Program-made: the position numbers and the translations under genes
Notes under the pieces: generated by a model
Seen by the model: the letters and a program-made list of their open reading frames with translations, nothing else
Database searches by the model: none
Told to the model about the DNA's origin: nothing
Shown here: positions 56,701 through 64,000 of the stretch, in pieces
Layout of the letters: each line of letters opens with the position of its first letter
Numbering within the stretch: position 1 is the first letter of the stretch
From: Melastoma dodecandrum
Lineage: Eukaryota > Streptophyta > Magnoliopsida > Myrtales > Melastomataceae
Assembly (NCBI GenBank): GCA_029817715.1
Contig: JARUPY010000607.1
Span: 2,728,001-2,792,000, forward strand
Length of the DNA: 64,000 nucleotides
Reading direction: 5' to 3'

Positions 56701-56889
56701 TGGAAATACGCTCCCAGCCACAGAGCACTGGGAGAGATTAATGAACCATGTCCTTGATGTCATCAGAATAAATCGTCCAACTTCATGTCCCTTGTTATTC
56801 AAGAGAGTTGTATGAGCTAAACAGTTATTGACTTTAAGAATTAATATACAGTTGGCATGCATAAATCAAGCCACGCTTGATGACTATGC

Positions 56890-57659
56890 ATGTTGACATA
56901 ACACAAAATTTTTGGCCTGAATTAATTATGGCCCGCATAGAATTTCGTTATAGTTCATTAAGCTAAAATGGAGAACGCGAACACACATTAAGTCTACAGT
57001 ACGTAAATCTACAAAAAGAGAAAGTTGTTAAGTCTACGCGAGTTCAAACTGATAGTAGATATGGGTAAGAGTAATGTCTACTAGAATTAAACTGTTACCG
57101 ATATTCTGAGTAGAGGGCGACCTAAGAAGATGTTCTAAGAACGTGGCATACATCCTAAGCATGTCAAGATTCAGTATAAAAGGGAGAAGATCTTTCTTAA
57201 ACGAAGAACAACATCTAAGGCCAGAAAGCGCATTGATCACCTTTTAGTTTTAGTTATCAGGCGTCCAGACTAGGATGAGCTCGTAGGGCCCTTGGTATCC
57301 TTTTCATCGTCAGGGTGAGCTTCCGGGCCCTTGACACCAAAACTCCGCCAACACTCCATCGTCAAGGTGAGCTTCCGGGCCCTTGACAACCAAATTCCGC
57401 CTTCACTCCGTCACTAAGGTGAGTTCCTAGGGCCCTTAGTATCAAAATCCATTGCTACCTTCGTGCACACTCCGTCCATCACACCTCCAGAGATCAAATC
57501 CCACCACTACAGTCCGCAAGCGCAAGGCGTCGGCAGCAAGTCTACGGCGTCACAACCATCCGCTTCACCAATCTTTTTTGCTTTTTCATGACTGTAAGCT
57601 TTTTCTTTTATTTGTAAGATATCGTTTGACATCGTTTATTAATACAATTCATCTTTTCA
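56890..57659 (+). repeat. Possible LTR remnant containing 52-bp tandem repeats
   Basis: A TATA-like box with following transcript-like sequence (GTATAAAAGGGAGAAG at about 57174), four degenerate 52-bp units at 57269-57460 with core GGTGAGCTTCCGGGCCCTTG, then a pyrimidine-rich end CATCTTTTCA followed by TTACTGGCGACCACATCTGG, which resembles the LTR end/primer-site arrangement of plant LTR elements. No partner LTR or coding part is present. Confidence 0.35.
57269..57460 (+). repeat. 52-bp tandem repeat, about four units
   Basis: Degenerate units sharing AAGGTGAGCTTCCGGGCCCT and a CCAAAATCCGCC-like half. Confidence 0.75.
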
Positions 57660-58425
57660 TTACTGGCGACCACATCTGGACCATTGTGAGCGTTCGTGCC
57701 AAATATTTCCAACATGATCCGTTTCCGACGTGAACAATGCATTAATCAACAGGAAACAGAAACAAAATTCAACAGCATCAGAATAAAAAAATCCAAACCA
57801 ACAAGGTAAGACAAAGTTACTAGCTGAGACAATGCACAACTTTGATTTTAGGATCAAATAACAGGAGAAAGCTAATGCCGGGCTTGTTCGCCCAGAAACT
57901 TACATTAAGGCCTCATTATCGGCACAAGATAAAATTAGACAATCATGTGCAGTTGGCAGGATTAAACTCAAAGTGATGACGGTGCTGGCAAGATTATTCT
58001 CAAAAATCGAAACACGACTTTCACTCAATACTCGGAAGAAATCGCACCAATAATGATGTGTAACAGTAAAACTTTGCTTCTCTAGAGATCATAGAAACAA
58101 ATAACTTCATTACTCACAAGGAAACGGCAAAAAAAACAGGGGGTGAGAGAGAGAAACAACCTGTTGTGCAGACTTCCCTATGAATGCCAAAGTAGGGGAA
58201 GGATGGACATGTGCATTTGATCTTATCGTCACAAAATACTTATAAATATTTATAAAGAGGATGCTTCCAGCGATCCGATTATTAGTTCTTCGAGAAAAAA
58301 GCACATAAAAGTAAACCGCATTTTAGGTTCACAGGAAAACAGATAATATCCTGAATCTATATAAATATGTTGGCCATTATTTTCCAAAAGCAAACAACCA
58401 AGTTTAATGTCTAAGGACTATCAAT
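57660..58425. other. Intergenic, no gene seen
   Basis: AT-rich sequence downstream of the PORR pseudogene; no recognisable feature. Confidence 0.55.
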
Positions 58426-59740
58426 TTAAGAAATATCATGTTTCTCGTATTCATCAGAAACTTCTCCTATATCCATGTACTGGTTCTCAAGAAGAGGAGA
58501 ATCCTCCAATTCACTGAATGCTTCTTCTTGAACAGGTCCTAAATGGACACTTTCATGACCATCAGAACCATTCTCGAGTAATCCCATATCTTCCATGTCT
58601 GATAAATCGGTAAAGCTATCAATCTTCTTCTTCTTTCCTCTATAACCAACAAGACCTAGAACCTTTTCCTCCCACAAAACCAGCGGACACTTCTTAGTAA
58701 GCTCTCTACCCTCATAAGCTTCCGTGAGGAATGCACTAAATCTCTTTCCTCTTTCTGAAACATAGAAGATGCCAAAATGCTTCAATAGTAATCTCATCAG
58801 CTTTTGAGGCATCACAAATTCGCGTCGAAAGTGAGTTAGTTGATCTGTCACCAGTCACCTCTCCATTGTGAAGCTGAGCAGCTCATGCATAACTGCAACA
58901 GCCCTCTTATCAAATTCCTTCGACCCAGCTTCTAGTCCTCTTGCATCGGCGTATGGAGATAGGTAGGACCTCTTTTGGAAGTGTTCGATTTTTCCCCCAT
59001 GTCTATACACCATCTTGTAATTAGCAGGAAATTTCAAGGGGAAAGGCAGAGAGAGCAGCCCCGGCGAGTGATTTCTCCTAAGACAGTCTTTTCCAACTCG
59101 GTGATTGCCCACTCAGGATTCCAGGACAAAAGCTCCAAATACTCCGAGTTACAAGCCTGAAGTGTTGGGGGTACTGATGCACCCACATTTTCCGAATGTC
59201 AGCAGGCAAACCAAATTCCCTTCTAAAATATGTGATCTTCTCGATAGGAAGACGCTTATCCACCGACATCATTAGCATCCTAGTGACATACTCTGCTGCT
59301 TTATCCGCATTTTTGCCAATCAACCTTTCCCTTTCTTTCACCGAGTCTTCGCAGGCCTCAGTCATACCACACCAAAATACCCCCTTTCTATCCTTGTACA
59401 ACTCGAACTACTTTGGGGATTTCCGAATGAAATCCACAATCTTGTGGGGCTTAGGTAAGTTAATCTGCCTTCTATATTCATCCAATGACCTCAACGGGAT
59501 TACCATCTCTTGCTCCTTCTCCAGTACTTCCAACAAAACCAGCACCTTAGATCCTATCTTGTGCTTCTCTACGACTATTTCGAGATCGTGAACCCTTTTG
59601 TTTCTGCTCCTGTCCTGCACCCTTTTGCTTGTCGTCATGAATCTACAATGTATACATGAAATAAGCCAGTCCCATTGTTCATTGTCCACCGAGCACTGGA
59701 TCAACCTTTTACCAGAGCCATTGCGACATTGTGCAAGCAT
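58426..59740 (-). pseudogene. PORR-domain (plant organelle RNA recognition) pseudogene
   Basis: A normally intronless family whose proteins bind organellar introns and help their splicing. Starting at ATG 59740, three open segments add up to a near full-length PORR protein: RFMTTSKRVQDRSRNKRVHD near the N-terminus, LPKPHKIVDFIRKSPK, KDRKGVFWCGMTEACED, MLMMSVDKRLPIEKI, then MVYRHGGKIEHFQKRSYLSP, FTMER, DQLTHFRREFVMP, HFGIFYVSERGKRFSAFLTE and LVLWEEKVLGLVGYRG. Lesions: in-frame stop at 59408-59410, frame changes near 59150 and near 59090, and an in-frame stop at 58853-58855. An acidic C-terminal tail ends at 58426. Four independent breaks argue against sequencing error. A functional paralogue is presumably elsewhere. 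Confidence 0.82.
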
Positions 59741-60781
59741 CTTCAGTTTACAGTCCTTTACAACCCTCTCTCAAATATGGTTGGATGGCAAAAGCCTAAA
59801 TGGTCTTTACCCTGCAATAATATCAAAGGAGATCAGTTGGACAATTCAAGCAGTTACCAACCCGAGACAAAAGAAAACAACCAATATTTCAAAGCATTAA
59901 GCAGATGATTTCAGCCACTCGCTTCATCCTCCAAAAAATAAAAAACGGACGATGCAGCCGCCAATTCTCAGTTATTCGATAAGTAGAAATAATTATTCTC
60001 CTACCATGGAAACATATTAACACACATTACATATAGTACTTCCATCAAACAGGTGGCGTCCGCAGACCCAGAAACATTGGAGAAAAACCAAACCCCTCAC
60101 CTCCCGAAGCTCCGGCAGCAGAATGAAAGATTCCTGAAGTGGGGTAACGAGGGGAAAGCCACTCCTTCGGACAGACTTTAACTGTATCTCTAACCGCCTC
60201 CATCCAACACAATCAGTTCCTCAGAGACCGAAATGAAAGAAAGAGAACACAATCAAGGACCGAATTGTAAAATCACCAATGCCCCTAGACGGATGGATCA
60301 TAGGACGGCGAATCTCCGACCAGCGCCGTCGTCCAGTGATTGGTCCTATCTATGTCATCTGTTGTTGTCCGCCGAAATTCGCGCAAGCTATTAAAAAGAA
60401 AGGAACGGCAAGAACATAGCGACAAGACGGGCACGTGCTTTCTACAGCACAGATTCTCCTGCGATTTCTGTCACGCTCTTCCCCAGCCCAGTTCGCACGA
60501 TACCCCCATTTTCGTAATCTCCGCAAAGAAGACGGTGAAAGATCTCCGCATCCCTGATTGAGAACTTTTCTGGGTCCTCGAATCGTTGATTTGGTTTGCC
60601 TGACTTTCGGTTTTCTCCAATATGTGTGGCATTGATGAGCTTTGATGCTGGAAAGTTGGAATCTTTTGACGTTATCGTGCTTTTACGAAGTGTGCTTTAA
60701 GGTGGGTGTCGTTGCAGAAGCAACGAAGTCTCGTTAGATGATAGAAAGCTTCGAACTTTAATTTCCAGGGTGCCGGGGAAT
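59741..60781. other. Intergenic plus probable 5' leader of the sterol dehydrogenase gene
   Basis: 60300-60768 probably contains the promoter and an untranslated first exon: TTTCCAG at 60763-60769 is a good acceptor 13 bases before the ATG at 60782. No separate gene is supported. Confidence 0.5.
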
Positions 60782-63700
60782 ATGTCCGAGGAGGTGAGAT
60801 GGTGTGTGGTGACTGGCGGCCGAGGTTTTGCCGCTCGGCATTTGGTGGAGATGCTGATTAAGGGTGAGACATATTCGGTCGTGGTGGCCGATCTTGGGCC
60901 AAAGATCGAGCTTGAACAGTACGAGGAGAATGGGGTCCTCGGCGAAGCTTTGAGGTCTGGCCGTGCACGTTATGTGGCTGCGGATCTCCGAGTCAAGACG
61001 CAGGTTCTTGAAGGTTGATTCTTCTGGCTGTCTTATTTATGGGCTGGTGGGTGTTTGATGTTTTGCTTATGGACACTCTACTTATTGGACTTGATCAAAA
61101 ATAAAACTTTTTGCAGTCTTCAGGGGAGCCGAAGTTGTCTTTCATACGGCAGCTCCAAATTCATCCATCAATAGTTATCAGCTCCATCATTCGGTCAATG
61201 TGCAAGGTTGGAAGCTCCATCATCCTTCCTAAAGCATCTTTTTGTTCATTTTTCTACACGGACTTAATTTGTATATTGCACGTCTTTTTTAGGAACAAAA
61301 AACGTGATTGATGCTTGCGTCGAACTAAAAGTAAAGAGACTCATTTACACTAGCTCTCCTAGTGTGGTTTTTGATGGTGTCCATGGAATCTTAAATGGTG
61401 ATGAGTCTCTTCCTTATGCAAACAAGGTTTGTCCTAACTTAGTGCTTTGCTTTCTATGGAACAAAGATTTTGCATTGCAGGATAATCAATAAACTGCCAT
61501 TAATTCATGTATGCAAGGCAGAAATAAGAAATCCATATCACAACATCTCTGCTGTTCCAAATATGGAATAAAAAATTGTTTAAGCAATCAGGTAAATGCT
61601 AGTGGGGATTAATTCAGATGTCTTGGGGTTGTTGTAGCATATTGATTTCTATTCAGCCACCAAGGCCGAGGGTGAGGCCCTGGTGATCAAGTCAAATGGC
61701 ATCAATGGCCTGCTAACATGTTGCATTCGACCAAGCAGTATCTTTGGGCCTGGTGATCGTTTGCTTGTCCCATCTTTGGTTTCTGCTGCGAGAGCAGGTA
61801 AATCAAAGGTAATAAACATGCTTTTGGATGTTTGTTTCTGATAGCGAGTATTGTGCACAGCTATATCTCCCATATCCATGTAATTTATGCAGGGATGTTC
61901 TGATGATCATTTTTTACAATTTTTTACAAATACCAAGTTATTTACTGTTAAGAGGAAAGCTGTAAGTACATGTATCACGTAACTAGATGAAGTCTCTGAT
62001 AAACCTCATCTGAATCAATTTGTTAATTTCATTGTATATCACCATCTCTAAGCTGCTCTGTAGCCATGTCAATACCAATAATTTCATAATTGGGGGTGGT
62101 GGGGGAAGGTACAAATGTCTCTAGGATGCTCCTGATTATGACTGTTGTTGTGCCACAATGTTACATTCCCTCAGTGCTTCTGTAAGTCAATGTACCCTAG
62201 CAATGAATGATCTCCTGGTGAAATATTCCTGTATGATTCTTCACTGACTTGAAATAATGATATGTAATTTCTGCATTAAAATCTTTCAGTTCATCATTGG
62301 TGATGGAAACAACTTGTATGACTTCACTTACGTTGAAAACGTGGTGCATGGTCACATATGTGCTGATAGAGCTCTAGCTTCTGCTGGAGAGGTGGCAGTG
62401 AAGGCTTCAGGCCAGGTATAACTTCTATGCTCGAGCTTTATTCTCATACCTGTAAGGTATGCAATCAATCTTTATTTAATAGTAGTTTTTCATGTAGTGT
62501 AAGGAATCACCCAAAATTTATGTGCTGGGAGTCAGGGCTTTATGTATTTCTGGGAGATTACAGAATGGATTTACTGATGAGAGATGGGACACAGGAGCTT
62601 CACAAAAGAAAAGCTAAATTTGATGCAGTTACTGATATTTCGGTTTAAATAGAAGCAGCAGTTCCATGTTTTATGTAGATATTTTTCATGTTCCTGCCTC
62701 TTCGATGTCAATTGAGGCTTTGATTCTTGAACTAAGTTAAATACATTGTTTTCCAGGCATATTTCATTACCAATATGGAACCTATTAAGTTCTGGGAATT
62801 TGTCTCACTGATTTTGGGTGGTCTTGGCTATGAAAGGTACAAATTACTCGTTATTTTAAAACCATTATTTAATGAATTTTGTTGGTTTGCATTTACAAGA
62901 GATACGCTGCTTTGAGGACTATATGTAGGTATTCTAAAACCATTATTGAATGAATCTTGGTGAACTACTCTGACCCTGATAATTTTTTATTAGCTCGTAG
63001 CGTTTAGGTTACACCAGTTTGGTGTGTAGACACACCATAGGTTTCAAAAAGGGGATGTCCCTATGAAGTTCAACTATCAAAAGTCCGGTGGGAAAACAAA
63101 AGTGATAGTATTTTCTTCTTGGTGCCTCGCTTCTTTAGCTAGCTTGTCCGCAAGTCTGTTCTTCTCTCTTGGGATGTGGGTGACCTCGAATTTGTCGAAT
63201 TCATTTAATTGCGACCCGCAAAGATCCACAACCGGGGAGATTAGTGGTGGGCATGGTTTAGTACCCACTATGTAGTGAACTAGAGTTTCAGCATCGATCT
63301 GGACAGCTAGGGATCGTAGTCCTAGGCGCTTTGCTAGGGAGATGCCCACCTGGAGAAACATGGCTTCAGCCTATTTAAATATTCAGCATCCTTGCAATCA
63401 TATTTTCTACATTAGGTAATAAAATGCAGTTGCATATACTTTAATGGCTTCTCAACTAGCTAGAAAATATTTTAATTGCAGGCCAAGAATAAAGATCCCT
63501 GCAGCTGTTATAATGCCGATTGCACATCTCGTGGAAGTAACATATAGACTTTTAGGCCCATATGGAATGAAAGTTCCACAGCTGACCCCATCACGCGTCA
63601 GACTCCTGTCTTGCAGTAGAACTTTTAATGCTTCTAAAGCAAAGAATTTACTTGGCTACACCCCCATCATAACTCTTCAGGTAATCTCTTTGGTGAATTT

Positions 63701-64000
63701 TGTCTATTAAATCAGTTGCATCTCATATGTTGTACTATATGGTCTAATCTCTTATGCGGTAAGAATTCCATTCTTTAACCACTCTTCATTACTTATACAA
63801 AAAGAATGCATCCAGAATTCTTATACTCTCCTCGGATAAGAACTGCACATCTCTCGATATGCTTGACGAGCAAGTAGTATTATGATGTCTGCAATCATGG
63901 CTAGTTGCCTACTAAATTTTATATTTCTTTCAGGAGGGTATCAGCCGAACGATAGAGTCATATGCTGACTTGAGAGCTGAAAATCAGCCTAAACGAGAGG
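60782..64000 (+). CDS. 3BETAHSD/D: 3beta-hydroxysteroid dehydrogenase/C4-decarboxylase, 5' part (runs off window)
   Basis: Oxidative C4-decarboxylation of sterol intermediates in phytosterol synthesis at the ER. Exons: 60782-61013, 61117-61206, 61293-61426, 61638-61808, 62290-62415, 62757-62836, 63482-63680, 63934-64000+ (continues right); all junctions GT-AG and in phase. The N-terminal Rossmann NAD-binding site is [14 protein letters not shown] (residues about 8-21); the short-chain dehydrogenase Tyr-Lys pair is in [10 protein letters not shown], just after the exon 3/4 junction; further family blocks are [49 protein letters not shown] and [15 protein letters not shown]. In some plant members a reticulon domain follows; that part would lie beyond 64000. 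The ATG at 60782 (MSEEVRW) is preferred; the frame is open a few codons upstream without ATG. An RNase H fragment lies antisense in intron 6. Confidence 0.93.
63077..63361 (-). pseudogene. RNase H-like fragment (retroelement type) in intron of sterol dehydrogenase
   Basis: A 94-codon minus-strand frame without a proper start shows the plant reverse-transcriptase-associated RNase H pattern: [15 protein letters not shown] near the middle and [19 protein letters not shown] at the C-terminus. It lacks the first catalytic half of the domain, so it is a fragment of a LINE-type element or of a host RNase H-like gene. It lies wholly within the intron 62837-63481 and opposite in direction to the host gene. 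Confidence 0.7.

Noticed and set aside
60340..60561. 73-codon ORF upstream of the sterol dehydrogenase
   Set aside because: More likely leader sequence of the gene; no homology recognised and the conserved protein starts at 60782.

Overview
This window is nuclear DNA from a flowering plant, most likely a eudicot. It has intron-containing genes with GT-AG splice sites, plant-only protein families (JAZ/TIFY, PMEI-pectinesterase, FAX, PORR, a sterol-dehydrogenase of the 3beta-HSD/D type) and nested Ty3/gypsy Athila-lineage retrotransposons. I could not fix the species from sequence alone. Gene models with introns were built by hand from splice signals and reading-frame phase. They are predictions.

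Region 1-33.2 kb is mostly mobile DNA. It opens with a palindromic foldback element (1-945). A small MULE-like foldback element with a perfect 10-bp target duplication follows (1711-2166), and a second member of that family sits at 19774-20461. Two Athila-type elements dominate. Element A (3162-14117, minus strand) has two nearly identical LTRs, a tRNA-Asp-type primer site, gag-pol and an env-like ORF. Element B (20806-32971, plus strand) has a truncated 3' LTR, a nonsense codon, a frameshift and an env-like ORF cut off by a nested repeat. Copies of a further TATA-containing repeat family, here called X, abut A on both sides and B at its broken end. The only host gene in this part is a two-exon pectinesterase (15792-17573, minus), lying between the two big elements.

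Region 33.2-41.2 kb is gene-poor and AT-rich. It contains a possible solo LTR (34.3-36.5 kb) and a 60-bp minisatellite (38974-39281).

Region 41.2-64 kb is gene-rich. In order it holds: a 10-exon FYVE zinc-finger/ankyrin gene (minus); a divergently transcribed JAZ/TIFY3-like repressor of jasmonate signalling (plus); a chloroplast FATTY ACID EXPORT (FAX) gene (minus); a Gln/His-rich plant-specific gene with an odd start and a tiny last exon (plus); a decayed flavin-containing monooxygenase fragment (minus); a decayed PORR-domain gene (minus); and the 5' part of a 3beta-hydroxysteroid dehydrogenase/C4-decarboxylase gene (plus) that runs off the right edge and carries an antisense RNase H fragment in an intron. 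These genes do not form a pathway; the neighbourhood is ordinary for a plant chromosome.

No clearly new multi-gene system was found. The most unusual material is structural: the foldback family with defined target duplications, the GCAGCTGC palindrome arrays placed at the same two positions in both Athila elements, and the X-repeat junctions that suggest recombination between insertions.
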